Below, in pieces: positions 16,795 to 26,906 of a DNA stretch of 64,000 nucleotides. The notes beneath the pieces are model-generated. The model did not search any database. It was given only the letters and a program-made list of their open reading frames with translations, and was not told the origin of the DNA. A program made the position numbers and the translations under genes. The stretch spans positions 217,219-281,218 of the forward strand of contig NZ_SGWQ01000002.1 of NCBI RefSeq assembly GCF_004216555.1, written 5' to 3'. This stretch comes from Herbihabitans rhizosphaerae. Lineage in GTDB: Bacteria > Actinomycetota > Actinomycetes > Mycobacteriales > Pseudonocardiaceae. The stretch's first letter is position 1. Each line of letters starts with the position of its first letter.

Positions 16795-18468
16795 GTGGCT
16801 AGTAAATGGAGATCCGGGCTGCGCGATGTCGCCGTGGTGACCGCTGTGGTCGCCGCGTCGGCGATCGTGGGGCTGCCACAGGCATCCGCGGCACCGCCAC
16901 CGCAGGATGTGGCGGCCGAGGCGGCGGTCGCACCGGTCAAATGGGGGCCGTGCGCCGAGAGTGATCTGAGCAATGTGCCGCCGGCCGACCGGTTCAGGTT
17001 CACCTGCGGGCACTACGCCGTGCCGCTGAACCACGACCGGCCGCGCCAGGGCACGATCAACATCGCGCTGATGCGCCGCGCCGCGAACAACGCCGGCGCC
17101 AAGATCGGCTCGCTGTTCCTGAACCCGGGCGGCCCGGGCGGCAGCGGCTACCGGTACCCGACTGTCGGCGGGGCGATCTTCGAGCCCGAGGTGATGGACC
17201 GGTTCGACCTGATCGGCTTCGACCCGCGCGGCGTCGCCCGCAGCACCCCGCTGCGCTGCTTCGCCACCCAGGAGGACGCCGACGCGGTGTTCGGCCGCAT
17301 GGCACTGCTCCCGCGCACCCGCGCGGAGGAGCGGTCCACCATCGACGCCAACCGCGACTACGGCCAGTTCTGCAAGCGGTTCGCCGGCCCGCTGATCGAG
17401 CACATGTCCACCGAGGCCGTGGCACGCGACCTGGACGTGCTGCGCGGGGCCGTGGGTGACAAGAAGCTGACCTACGTCGGGTTCTCCTACGGCACGCTGC
17501 TCGGCGCCACCTACGCCAACATCTTCCCGAACCGTTCGCGGGCGATCATCCTGGACGGCAACGTCGATCCGACGCTGCGCCTGCTGGACGGTTTGGAGTA
17601 CGACCGCCAGCGCACCAACGGATTCGAGATCGCGTTGGACGCGTACCTGAAACGGTGCGACATGGTGGACACGCGGTGCGCGTTCTCCGACGGCGATCCG
17701 CGCGCCAAGTTCGACGGTCTGATCAAGTACCTGCGCGAGGTCGGCCCGATCGCCGTGCCGAACGGTCCGACACTCGGGCACGACACGTTCACCGCGACGG
17801 TCGCCGGCAACCTGTACAACCCGGCGGCGCTCGCCCCGCTCGCCGAGTCGATGCAGGCGATGTGGGACGTGATCCACCCGAGCGCGGCGTCCGCGCGCAA
17901 GGCACCGATGGCCGCCGCCAAGATCGCGGGGTTGCAACAGGCGGCCAAGCTCGCCCGCTACGACGTGCGCCAGACCAACAGCCCGGACAGTCCTTATGTG
18001 GCCGACGATTCCTACGCCGCGGTGAACTGCATCGACAAGCCGTTCAACCACCGGCTGAACGAGGTGCCCGGGATCGCCGACGAGTGGGAGCGGCAGCTGC
18101 CGACGTTCGGCCGCTACCTGGCCTGGGGCGACCCGGCGGTGTGCGCGGCGTGGCCGCTGCGCCAGCCGGACGCGTACCGGGGGCCGTGGCACGCCCGCAC
18201 GCCGAACCCGATCATGGTGGTCGGCAACTACTACGACCCGGCGACGCAGTACGAGTTCTCCCGCCGCATGGCGAGCCAGCTCGGCAACGCGTTCCTGGTC
18301 AGCGTGGACTCGTTCGGCCACTGCATCCTGGGTGACAGCTCGTGCGCGGACAAGATCGCCGCGCGCTATCTGATCGATCTCCAGGTACCGGGGCCGGGCA
18401 CGGTGTGCCACCCCGACGTGCAGCCGTTCCCGTTCGTCCCAAGTGGACAGGCCACCAGGGAGCACTGA
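16795..18468 (+). CDS. secreted alpha/beta-hydrolase, tripeptidyl-aminopeptidase type (paralogue 3)
   Basis: 557 residues from GTG 16795 (MASKWRSGLR). This start was chosen because it follows GAGGGAG and gives a normal signal peptide; the frame is open to 16714, but that would translate through the leader stem-loop. The catalytic set is Ser231 (GFSYGT), Asp481 (NYYDPATQ) and His509 (DSFGHC), with the oxyanion segment NPGGPGGSG. It closely resembles paralogue 2 through most of its length and paralogue 1 in the C-terminal GHCILGDSSC segment. The three may differ in peptide preference. Confidence 0.87.
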   Translation: MASKWRSGLRDVAVVTAVVAASAIVGLPQASAAPPPQDVAAEAAVAPVKWGPCAESDLSNVPPADRFRFTCGHYAVPLNHDRPRQGTINIALMRRAANNAGAKIGSLFLNPGGPGGSGYRYPTVGGAIFEPEVMDRFDLIGFDPRGVARSTPLRCFATQEDADAVFGRMALLPRTRAEERSTIDANRDYGQFCKRFAGPLIEHMSTEAVARDLDVLRGAVGDKKLTYVGFSYGTLLGATYANIFPNRSRAIILDGNVDPTLRLLDGLEYDRQRTNGFEIALDAYLKRCDMVDTRCAFSDGDPRAKFDGLIKYLREVGPIAVPNGPTLGHDTFTATVAGNLYNPAALAPLAESMQAMWDVIHPSAASARKAPMAAAKIAGLQQAAKLARYDVRQTNSPDSPYVADDSYAAVNCIDKPFNHRLNEVPGIADEWERQLPTFGRYLAWGDPAVCAAWPLRQPDAYRGPWHARTPNPIMVVGNYYDPATQYEFSRRMASQLGNAFLVSVDSFGHCILGDSSCADKIAARYLIDLQVPGPGTVCHPDVQPFPFVPSGQATREH

Positions 18469-18475
18469 CGGGCTT

Positions 18476-18573
18476 GCACTACCCAGGCGTGTCTTTAGCC
18501 ACGCTAACGGGTTCAGCGGGCTCGACCCGTTCGGCTTGCTAACGGGTTCAGCGGGCTCGACCCGCTGTAGTGC
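18476..18573. repeat. two 27-base direct repeats inside a larger inverted repeat (bidirectional terminator)
   Basis: The repeat beginning GCTAACGGGTTCAGCGGG occurs at 18503-18529 and 18538-18564. Each copy can fold (AGCGGG-loop-CCCGCT in the second). Outer arms GCACTAC (18476-18482) and GTAGTGC (18567-18573) enclose both. It fills the gap between convergent genes, so a bidirectional terminator is the natural reading. The duplicated core is unusual. Confidence 0.55.
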
Positions 18574-19013
18574 TAGCGCGGCGGCATGAGTCGCTCCGCC
18601 GCCGCGCGGAACTCCGGGCTCAACGGCGCCGAGCGGCGCGTGTGCGGGTCGATCTTGACCTGCGTGCGCGCCGCCTCGGCGTGCAGCACGGAATGATCGG
18701 CGGACAGCACCCGCGCGCCGTAGCGGATGCTGGTGCGGCCGAGGTGCTCGACCCACAGGTGCACCTCGAGGTCGTCCATCGTGGAGATCGGCGTGTGGTA
18801 GCTGATCGTGACCTCGCGGACGGCGAGCATCTGGTCATTCGGGAAGATCGAGGTGGCGGGGTTGAACGTCCAGCCCTGGCTCAGCCAGTACGTGGACAGC
18901 GCCCGCTCGACCAGCACGCCGTACCGGGCGTTGTGCACGATGCCCATCGCGTCGAGGTCGTCGAAGTGCACTTGAACCCGTTGCAGGGTCCCGAATTCGA
19001 CGGTCGTGGTCAC
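18573..19013 (-). CDS. hot-dog acyl-CoA thioesterase (YbgC/FadM-like)
   Basis: 146 residues from GTG 19013. The 4HBT motif is intact: QVHFDDLDAMGIVHNARYGV, with the Asp and the G-x-V-H-N segment that form the active site of YbgC/FadM-type thioesterases, which hydrolyse acyl-CoA esters. A second family strand, ISYHTPISTMDDLEVHLWVE, follows. The start overlaps the stop of the TetR gene by four bases (GTGA), so the two are translated together. The regulator probably controls this enzyme, perhaps in response to an acyl-CoA. Confidence 0.84.
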   Translation of the reverse strand: MTTTVEFGTLQRVQVHFDDLDAMGIVHNARYGVLVERALSTYWLSQGWTFNPATSIFPNDQMLAVREVTISYHTPISTMDDLEVHLWVEHLGRTSIRYGARVLSADHSVLHAEAARTQVKIDPHTRRSAPLSPEFRAAAERLMPPR

Positions 19014-19657
19014 TGTTCCTCCGGGAGGATCGATGGATCGGTGGCGAGCTCGCGCAGCCGGTGCAGCACGGCGAGCCGGGATCGGGTGTAGGCGGAGTCG
19101 TCGTCGACCAGGCGGGAGTGCGCGATCACGCATTGGCCGAGCGCCTCGATCTCGAAGGCGAGTTGCTCGGGATCGGTGTCGGCGCGCAGTTCGCCCAGTT
19201 CGACGGCCTTCGCGGCGAGCGAGGCGATGAACGCCAGCCAGTCGCTCTTCGCCTCGGCGATGCGGGTGTTGACCGGCCCCGGCTTGTCGTCGAAGTCGGC
19301 CTGCACGGCGTGGAAGAAGCAGCCGCCGGGCAGGATCTCGCTGGCGTAGAAGGAAAGCCGCGCCTCGTGCAGGGCAAACAGCCGGCGCACGCCGCGCGGC
19401 GCGCGCACCGCTGGGCGGGAGATCAGGTCGGTCCACTGCGCACGGGCATGGTCGATCGCGGCGAGCTGCAGCGCCTCCTTGTCCGGCCAGTGGCTGAACA
19501 GGCCGGACTTGCTCACGCCGAGACTGTCGGCGAGCTGGCCGAGTGACAGGCCGGCCAGCCCGTCGACCGACGCGCGGGCGATCGCGGCGTCCAGCACCAC
19601 CTCGCGGGTGCGCCGCCCTCGGGCCAGCCGCCCGTCGGTTCGTTCCGTTCGCACGCC
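19010..19657 (-). CDS. TetR-family transcriptional regulator
   Basis: 215 residues if it starts at GTG 19657 (VRTERTDGR); GTG 19666 and TTG 19675 are upstream options. The N-terminal helix-turn-helix is LSLGQLADSLGVSKSGLFSHW followed by PDKEALQLAAI, classic TetR. The C-terminal ligand domain (YASEILPGGCFFHAVQADFD and beyond) resembles regulators of the TetR C-terminal 16 type. It overlaps the downstream thioesterase gene. A near-perfect operator palindrome lies just upstream at 19676-19693, consistent with autoregulation. Confidence 0.86.
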   Translation of the reverse strand, partial: GVRTERTDGRLARGRRTREVVLDAAIARASVDGLAGLSLGQLADSLGVSKSGLFSHWPDKEALQLAAIDHARAQWTDLISRPAVRAPRGVRRLFALHEARLSFYASEILPGGCFFHAVQADFDDKPGPVNTRIAEAKSDWLAFIASLAAKAVELGELRADTDPEQLAFEIEALGQCVIAHSRLVDDDSAYTRSRLAVLHRLRELATDPSILPEEQ

Positions 19658-19675
19658 ATCCACAGTACACAACAA

Positions 19676-19693
19676 TACGACCGACCGGTCGTA
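19676..19693. promoter_or_regulatory. TetR operator palindrome
   Basis: TACGACCGACCGGTCGTA is an 18-base inverted repeat with one mismatched pair near its centre. It is immediately upstream of the TetR gene and between it and the divergent WDG-repeat gene. Its size and position are typical of a TetR operator. Confidence 0.7.
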
Positions 19694-19731
19694 CTTTTTG
19701 TACCGCCGGCGCGACCAGGGGTGGTTATGGG

Positions 19732-20780
19732 TTGTCGGCTGCGGCCGCGGACGGTTGGCAGCACGTGCCCGGCCCGGCCGGCCTCGGCGGCTGGGTGGAG
19801 GTGCTCGGCGGGACCGCCGTCAACAACACCCAGTCGTGGATGTTCGGCTCGGTGGGGAGCGCTGGGACACCCCTCACTACCCGCTGATCGCCCGATGGGA
19901 TGGTTCGACCTGGCGCCGCGACCCACTGCCCGGGATCACCTGGGAAGGCAACGTGCGCTCGCTCGCGTCGGTGTCGCCGACCCAGGCCTGGGCGGTCAGC
20001 GACGACGGCGACTACGACGCGCCCAGTCACCTGTTGCGCTGGGACGGCAGGACGTGGACGGAGGTGGCCCGCCCGCCGGGCATGGCGTACCCGTCCGACG
20101 TGGTGGCCGGCGGCGGAGAGTTGTGGCTGTCCGGTCAGCGGGGCGACGACCGGGTGCTGCTGCGCCGCGACGGCGAAACCTGGCGCGACATTCCGGCGCC
20201 GCCCCTCGGGCTCGACGGGATCCGTGTCCATGGGCCGAACAACGTGTGGGTGTCCGGGACGACCGACCAGGGCGTGACGGCGGCACACTGGAACGGCACG
20301 ACCTGGCGGGCGTTGCCATCCACGGGCGTCCCCGGATCGTGGGCGCACGACGTGCTCGCAGTGTCACCGACCGAGGTCTGGATCGGTGGCATGGGCAAGT
20401 ACTTCTGGCCACCGCCGCCGGGCACGCCGAGGCCGCCGCTGCTGGCGAAGTGGGACGGTCAGCACTGGAACCACGTCGCCGTCCCGCCGGACTTTGGTTC
20501 GGTGATCTCGTTGGCGCCCAACGCATCCGGTGGTCTCGGCTGGGCTGGCATGTTCTACCCGCAGAGCCGTGACCCGAACGACGGGTCGAAGTTGATCCCG
20601 GACGACGGCCTACTGCGCTGGGACGGCGCCAAGCTGATCAAGTACGCCGAGCCGACCGTGCCGGGGGAGTCGCGGTCGTACTGGTTCCGGCTGTCGACCG
20701 TGCCGGGCACGGCGACGGTGTGGTCGTTCGGGGATGCCGGCTACGAGCCGATCGTGCCGCGCATCCTGCGCTACGGCTGA
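19732..20780 (+). pseudogene. frameshifted WDG-repeat beta-propeller protein
   Basis: From a possible TTG at 19732 one frame reads DGWQHVPGPAGLGGWVEVLG and then NNTQSWMFGS before stopping at 19887. The continuation, RWDTPHYPLIARWDGSTW and onward, is in another frame that runs to the stop at 20780. The switch falls near the GGGG run at 19852-19855, so a one-base indel (real or a sequencing error) breaks the gene. The C-terminal part has repeated WDG-x-x-W blades: ARWDGSTW, LRWDGRTW, HWNGTTW and KWDGQHW. No signal peptide is seen, so the 5' end may also be lost. Function unknown. Confidence 0.7.
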
Positions 20781-21622
20781 GGGATCGCGGCGAACAGGCG
20801 CGTGTCGAGATCCTCCAGGTAGCGCCGGCCGTAGGTGCCGTCCTCCAGGCCGTGTACCAGCTGCGCTGGCAGGTCCTGGGTGATCCTCGGTGAGCGGGAC
20901 GCGGCGCCCAGCGCGATCGTTGCCACGGTGTCCACATCGCCGGTGAACGCCACGGACCTGTGCAGGATCTCGGCGAGCCCGCCGCCGGCCGCGATCGCGG
21001 TGAGCGCGGCGCGCGTGCTCATCGCGCCCTGTGCGCCGACCTTGCCGTGCCACGGCTCGGCCCACGCAGTCGTGTGGAGCTGATCATCGATCCAGTGGCC
21101 GATCTCGCCGACCGGCCCGAGATCGAAGTGGCAGTAGTGCACCGCCAGCGCGGCGGCCCGCGCGGACTCGACGCCGCCGGGTGTGTCGTGGGTGATGCGC
21201 GCCTGGACGCAGGCGTGTTCCAGGACGGCGGAAACCGTTGGCAGCAAACCGATCGGGCCGGCGCGCATGGCCGCGCCGCTCTTGTCGCTGTGCGGCCGGA
21301 TGCGGTCGAGCAGGTCGGCGCCGTCGGTGACCTCGGTGAGCAGGCGCTGGAACCCGCTCGCGTATCCGGCGCGCCGGTCGCGGTGGTAGGTGGCGACGAA
21401 GGCGTCGGCGAGCACGTCGCGTGTCCACGGCTTGCCGGACACCAGGACCTCCGCGATCGCGATGGTCATCTGGGTGTCGTCGGTGTAGGAGCCGTACTCG
21501 AGGTCGGTGTGGCGCGGATGCTGGACGTAGGAGGAGAGATCGTTGTGTGCCGCGACGAACTCGGGCGAGGCGTACTCGAAGCCGCCGCCGTACGCGTCAC
21601 CGACCGCCAGTTCGACCAGCAT
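20771..21622 (-). CDS. ADP-ribosylglycohydrolase (DraG/ARH family)
   Basis: 283 residues. The family removes ADP-ribose from proteins or nucleic acids using two metal ions. Motifs are in the family order: VGDAYGGGFE near the N-terminus, SYTDDTQMTIAIAE (metal-binding TDD), AMRAGPIGLLP, THDTPGGVESA and AFTGDVDTVATIALGAA (C-terminal metal-binding GDxDT). The 3' end overlaps the convergent pseudogene by ten bases. No ADP-ribosyltransferase gene is visible nearby, so its substrate is unknown. Confidence 0.88.
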   Translation of the reverse strand: MLVELAVGDAYGGGFEYASPEFVAAHNDLSSYVQHPRHTDLEYGSYTDDTQMTIAIAEVLVSGKPWTRDVLADAFVATYHRDRRAGYASGFQRLLTEVTDGADLLDRIRPHSDKSGAAMRAGPIGLLPTVSAVLEHACVQARITHDTPGGVESARAAALAVHYCHFDLGPVGEIGHWIDDQLHTTAWAEPWHGKVGAQGAMSTRAALTAIAAGGGLAEILHRSVAFTGDVDTVATIALGAASRSPRITQDLPAQLVHGLEDGTYGRRYLEDLDTRLFAAIPQP

Positions 21623-21624
21623 AC

Positions 21625-21807
21625 TCAGTGGATCATGTTGTGCTGCAACGACTTCCAGGCTGGGTCACTGAACACGAGCGCGCGGCCGCCCCGGTTCTTG
21701 GAGTCGCGCACCCCGATGGAGTCGGCCACGAAAGCGACCTCGACGCAGGTGTCTTCTTCATGGGTGCCGCTGTAGCTGCTCTTCCGCCAGATCGCGCTGC
21801 TGAACAC
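21625..21807 (-). CDS. DUF397 small protein
   Basis: 60 residues from GTG 21807. The DUF397 hallmark is complete: WRKSSYSG at the start, DTCVEVAF, IGVRDSK and LVFSDPAWKSL. Such proteins are common in actinobacteria and nearly always sit beside an XRE/DUF5753 regulator, as here with a gap of only 15 bases. In Streptomyces, pairs of this kind (the whiJ type) act in developmental and antibiotic control. This copy should therefore act as the regulator's partner (inference). Confidence 0.88.
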   Translation of the reverse strand: MFSSAIWRKSSYSGTHEEDTCVEVAFVADSIGVRDSKNRGGRALVFSDPAWKSLQHNMIH

Positions 21808-21822
21808 TCACGTACCGCCTTG

Positions 21823-22665
21823 TCATGCCGAGTACAGCTCCTCGGCCAGGCGCTCGACGAACGCTATTGAGTCCTCTGGGCTCAGTGCCATCGACCGCAC
21901 CTGGTCGAACGTCACTGTAGTCTCCTGCACCTCTTCTGGTTTCTCGACATGCATTCCGCCGCGCTGGTGTGGCACGTACACCACGTCCGGGTCCTCGTCC
22001 TCCGGAAAGCGCAGGATCGTGAACGGGCCATCCATGCCGGGATGCTGCCCAGCGGAGTTGGGCACGATCTGCATCGTGACGGTGCTCAACGTGGCTCGTT
22101 CCGCCAGGTAGCGGAGCTGGTCCCGCATGACCTCCCGGCCGCCGATGGACTTGCGCAGCGCCGATTCGTCGATCAAGGCGATCAGCTCGAGTGGGTCTTC
22201 CAGGTCGGTGAGACGACGTTGGCGATGCAGCCGAAGACCGATGTCCTTCTCCAACTGCTCCGCGCTTCGACGCTGCCCGCCGGCAAAGCTCGCGCGCATG
22301 TATGCCTCGGTCTGCAGGAGCCCGGTGACATAGAGCAGCGTCAGTTCTCGCGTCTGGTCCGCATCACTCTCGAACCCGACGAAGCCGCCACCGCGAACGC
22401 CGTACCGAACCCACCAGCCGGGCTTGGCGGCGCCGATGGCCAGATCGATGAGCTTCTCGTCCCACACGTCGTACAAGTCCATAGCGGACTTGACGAGGTG
22501 CACGTCGGCAGCCACGTCACCCTTCTCGATGCGGGTGATCGTGCTCTTGTGCTTGATCAGCTTCTTGGCGGCTTGCGCTCGGGTGATGTTCGCTGCTTCG
22601 CGTAGATGCCTCAACCTCCTGCCGAGCTGGCGTTTGAGCAGCGTCGGGCCGGCTCCGGTCCCCAC
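21823..22665 (-). CDS. XRE-family regulator with DUF5753 domain
   Basis: 280 residues from GTG 22665, chosen because GGAGG lies eight bases upstream; GTG 22674 would overlap that site. The N-terminal helix-turn-helix includes LRHLREAANITRAQAAKKL and STITRIEKGD. The remaining two-thirds is the DUF5753 putative ligand domain: LLYVTGLLQTEAYMRA, LRLHRQRRL and VPNSAGQHPGMDGPFTILRF. It is directly upstream of the DUF397 gene and divergent from the unknown gene at 22791. Confidence 0.88.
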   Translation of the reverse strand: MGTGAGPTLLKRQLGRRLRHLREAANITRAQAAKKLIKHKSTITRIEKGDVAADVHLVKSAMDLYDVWDEKLIDLAIGAAKPGWWVRYGVRGGGFVGFESDADQTRELTLLYVTGLLQTEAYMRASFAGGQRRSAEQLEKDIGLRLHRQRRLTDLEDPLELIALIDESALRKSIGGREVMRDQLRYLAERATLSTVTMQIVPNSAGQHPGMDGPFTILRFPEDEDPDVVYVPHQRGGMHVEKPEEVQETTVTFDQVRSMALSPEDSIAFVERLAEELYSA

Positions 22666-22790
22666 AGTTGTCACCTCCGGTGCACGAATGGCTACAAGTA
22701 TGCGGTGTGCTGTCGGCGATGTGGAATTGCATACGGCGCGCGCGGTCCGCTCCCGACGCGCTGTGAGGCGCATGTGGACACTTGTACGAC

Positions 22791-23237
22791 GTGAAGAAAG
22801 ACGGTCGCGACGAACGCGCTGCTTTGCTTGCTGTCAAAGCGAATCTGAACAACGGCTGGGTGCGGTTCGCACGCCGTTGGGTGATCGTCGCGGACGACGT
22901 CCACGGGAACGGCCGGTGCACGGTTCTGTTCGATCTGACCATGGACCGACATCACCTGATCGTGCATCCTGCGGCCGTCGACACCTACTCGGTGGCGCTC
23001 GATCATGGTGCGGTGGCCGCCCTCGCCACGGCGGCGGAGGAGGGGGAGGAGTGCCGCGTGCCCGTCGTGCACCACCTGCACGGCCCGCGCGAACTGCGGC
23101 TGGCACCTTCGGTCCGCAATGCCCTGGTGCTGTCCGAGAAGCTGCCCGGCGGGGTGATCGTCCAGGCCGTCTTTCGCGGCGAGCGCATCCTGGAACTCGT
23201 CGACACCCTCGCCGAAGCGCGGGATAGCGTGCGCTGA
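22791..23237 (+). CDS. hypothetical protein next to the XRE/DUF397 pair
   Basis: 148 residues from GTG 22791; TTG 22782 is also possible, and neither has a strong ribosome site. The protein looks soluble and mixed alpha/beta: NGWVRFARRWVIVADDVHG, VLFDLTMDRHHLIVHP and a C-terminal helix LELVDTLAEARDS. Codon use is typical of the genome, supporting a real gene. I recognise no family. It is divergent from the XRE gene, so it may be one of its targets. Confidence 0.6.
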   Translation: MKKDGRDERAALLAVKANLNNGWVRFARRWVIVADDVHGNGRCTVLFDLTMDRHHLIVHPAAVDTYSVALDHGAVAALATAAEEGEECRVPVVHHLHGPRELRLAPSVRNALVLSEKLPGGVIVQAVFRGERILELVDTLAEARDSVR

Positions 23238-23264
23238 GCGCTGATACGGTGCCCGCCGTGCGAA

Positions 23265-23546
23265 ATGGGGAGCGCCGGTGGCCTGTGCACTCTGTGGGGG
23301 CTCGTCGGCGGCCGGCGGCGGTTCAGCGTTCGGGTACGCGGGTGGGCGACCTTCGGAGCGTTCTGGGTCGGCGGCACGGTCACGGTGTTCGCGTTCGTCT
23401 ACACGACCGATCGGCCGTCGCCATGGCTGGCGGCACTCGCGTTCTGGATCCTCGGCCCGCTGTCGCTCGGCCATGCGGGCCTCAGTGCGTACCGGTTGAT
23501 CTCCGGGCGGCACTCGGTCCGACCACCGTCGCGCCCAGGTCGGTGA
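23265..23546 (+). CDS. small membrane protein with two transmembrane segments
   Basis: 93 residues from ATG 23265. Two hydrophobic stretches are visible, ATFGAFWVGGTVTVFAFVY and WLAALAFWILGPLSLGHAG, separated by a short TTDRPSP loop. No family is recognised. Its 3' end overlaps the convergent NYN-domain gene by 65 bases, so the last residues are less certain. Confidence 0.5.
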   Translation: MGSAGGLCTLWGLVGGRRRFSVRVRGWATFGAFWVGGTVTVFAFVYTTDRPSPWLAALAFWILGPLSLGHAGLSAYRLISGRHSVRPPSRPGR

Positions 23547-23853
23547 CGCGGGCGCGGAGTCCGCGATCGGCGGTCACCACGACGCACGGCTCGCCGGCGG
23601 CGCGCACCAGCTCGACGATCGTGTCGTCGCCTTCTCCTTGTGCCGCAACGGTTTCCACGTCGTCCGAGCCGTGAACTCCGCGAGCCGCGCCTTCGACCAC
23701 CATGACGATCCGCCACGGCTTCGGCACCTCGGGAAGCCGTAGGTCCCCAGGCAGCCGGTCGCGCAGGCGTGCGGTGGCGCCGGCCCGGTCGCGCCACCAG
23801 CCGTCCGGCACCGAGCCGACGACGTTCGCCGCGTCCACGATCACCAGCGTCAC
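23482..23853 (-). CDS. NYN/PIN-like nuclease domain protein
   Basis: 123 residues from GTG 23853. The start LVIVDAANVVGS has the Asp-x-x-Asn pattern of NYN domains, and later GEGDDTIVELV and VVTADRGLRARV give the further acidic positions expected of a PIN-fold metal-dependent RNase. The size fits a single NYN domain. Actual RNase activity is inferred from family. It is convergent with the small membrane protein and overlaps its end. Confidence 0.72.
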   Translation of the reverse strand: MTLVIVDAANVVGSVPDGWWRDRAGATARLRDRLPGDLRLPEVPKPWRIVMVVEGAARGVHGSDDVETVAAQGEGDDTIVELVRAAGEPCVVVTADRGLRARVTDLGATVVGPSAARRSTGTH

Positions 23854-23917
23854 ACCGATGACTTTAGGCGGGCCGGGCTGTCTACACATCGAGACGACAT
23901 CGAGGAGAGGACGGAAT

Positions 23918-24301
23918 ATGGGACACCCGGTCGTGCACTTCGAGATCATCGGCCACGACCCCGCCGGGCTGCGCGGCTACTACGGCGACCTGTTCGGCTG
24001 GGAGTTCGACACCAGCGGGGCGGTGGCCGAGGAGGTCTCCGAGCCGAACGACTACGGGTTCGTGGACCACGAGAAATCCACCGGTGGCGTCGGCATTCCC
24101 GGGGGAGTGGCGGGCGGCGCCGGCTACGGGCCACGGTCGCTGTTCTACGTCGGCGTGCCCAGCGTGTCCGAGGCGTTGAGCAAGGCGGAAAGCCTCGGCG
24201 GGACACGCGTCATGGGCCCGGCGAAGGCGCCGTCCGGGCTTGTCGTCGCGCATTTCACCGATCCCGAAGGAAACCTGATCGGGCTCGCGGGTGGCGAGTA
24301 G
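23918..24301 (+). CDS. VOC-superfamily (glyoxalase-like) protein
   Basis: 127 residues from ATG 23918, with GAGGAGAGG upstream. The fold shows the usual VOC pattern: VVHFEIIGHDPAGLRGYYGD, LFGWEF, YVGVPSVSEAL and HFTDPEGNLIGLAGG. VOC proteins bind a metal and act as dioxygenases, isomerases or resistance proteins; this short single-module form gives no specific substrate. A strong bidirectional terminator follows. Confidence 0.8.
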   Translation: MGHPVVHFEIIGHDPAGLRGYYGDLFGWEFDTSGAVAEEVSEPNDYGFVDHEKSTGGVGIPGGVAGGAGYGPRSLFYVGVPSVSEALSKAESLGGTRVMGPAKAPSGLVVAHFTDPEGNLIGLAGGE

Positions 24302-24310
24302 TTCGGGCAG

Positions 24311-24350
24311 CACGAATTGCTCCGTCCGCGGTGAGACGGAGCAATTCGTG
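24311..24350. terminator. bidirectional terminator between VOC and PLAT-like genes
   Basis: A perfect 16-base stem (24311-24326 with 24335-24350) and an eight-base loop lie in the gap between two convergent genes, nine bases from each end. Confidence 0.85.
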
Positions 24351-24359
24351 AGGGTGTGA

Positions 24360-24788
24360 TCAGCCGGGCTGGTGCTTCCGAATGAAGACGAACTGTCCGG
24401 GATGCGTGCCCATCCAGATGCCGATACTCAACGGGATCGTCTCATTGGTGTCGTACATCGGGAAAAGGTTTCCGTTGAACGTGACGACGGCGCGCTGCAG
24501 CCGCCACCGATCGTCCCTGTTCTGTGGCTCGAACCGCAGGTACACCGGGAACAGGTCGGCATACTCCACCTGTAGCCGCTGCTCACGCGGGTCGTTGATG
24601 TCGGCGTTGTTGACGTTCGCGCCGGAGCCGAAGACGTACTTGTTCGACGATCCCTTCTCGTAGTCGTCGCCCGACGTGTCGGCGAAGAATTCACGGCCGC
24701 AGATGCCGAGGTAGACGTCACCGTCCGTGCCGGCGTCGTCCAGTTCGCCGGTCTCCAAGTTTAACTCGATACTGGTGATGTCCGTCAT
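24360..24788 (-). CDS. PLAT/LH2-like domain protein
   Basis: 142 residues from ATG 24788, with GGGGAG upstream. LETGELDDAGTDGDVYLGIC matches the start of PLAT/LH2 beta-sandwich domains (TGxxxxAGTDxxVxxxxxG), which mediate lipid or protein binding. It is followed by DDYEKGSSNKYVFGSG and a C-terminal LQRAVVTFNGNLFPMYD. No signal peptide is seen. Function is unknown; other beta-sandwich folds are possible. The coiled-coil gene upstream (24868-25266) may be cotranscribed, with a gap of 79 bases. Confidence 0.55.
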   Translation of the reverse strand: MTDITSIELNLETGELDDAGTDGDVYLGICGREFFADTSGDDYEKGSSNKYVFGSGANVNNADINDPREQRLQVEYADLFPVYLRFEPQNRDDRWRLQRAVVTFNGNLFPMYDTNETIPLSIGIWMGTHPGQFVFIRKHQPG

Positions 24789-24867
24789 TGATTCACTCCC
24801 CAGTTCGTGCGCGGGAATCGCTGTGATTGCCCGTCGACAGGGGATACGTGTGGTGGCGCCTTTCGGT

Positions 24868-26899
<2,032 letters not shown>

Positions 26900-26906
26900 G
26901 CGCGGG

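Noticed and set aside
21625-21807. DUF397 gene as the toxin of a toxin-antitoxin system
   Set aside because: Pairing with XRE resembles such systems, but known DUF397 members act in regulation and nothing here shows toxicity.
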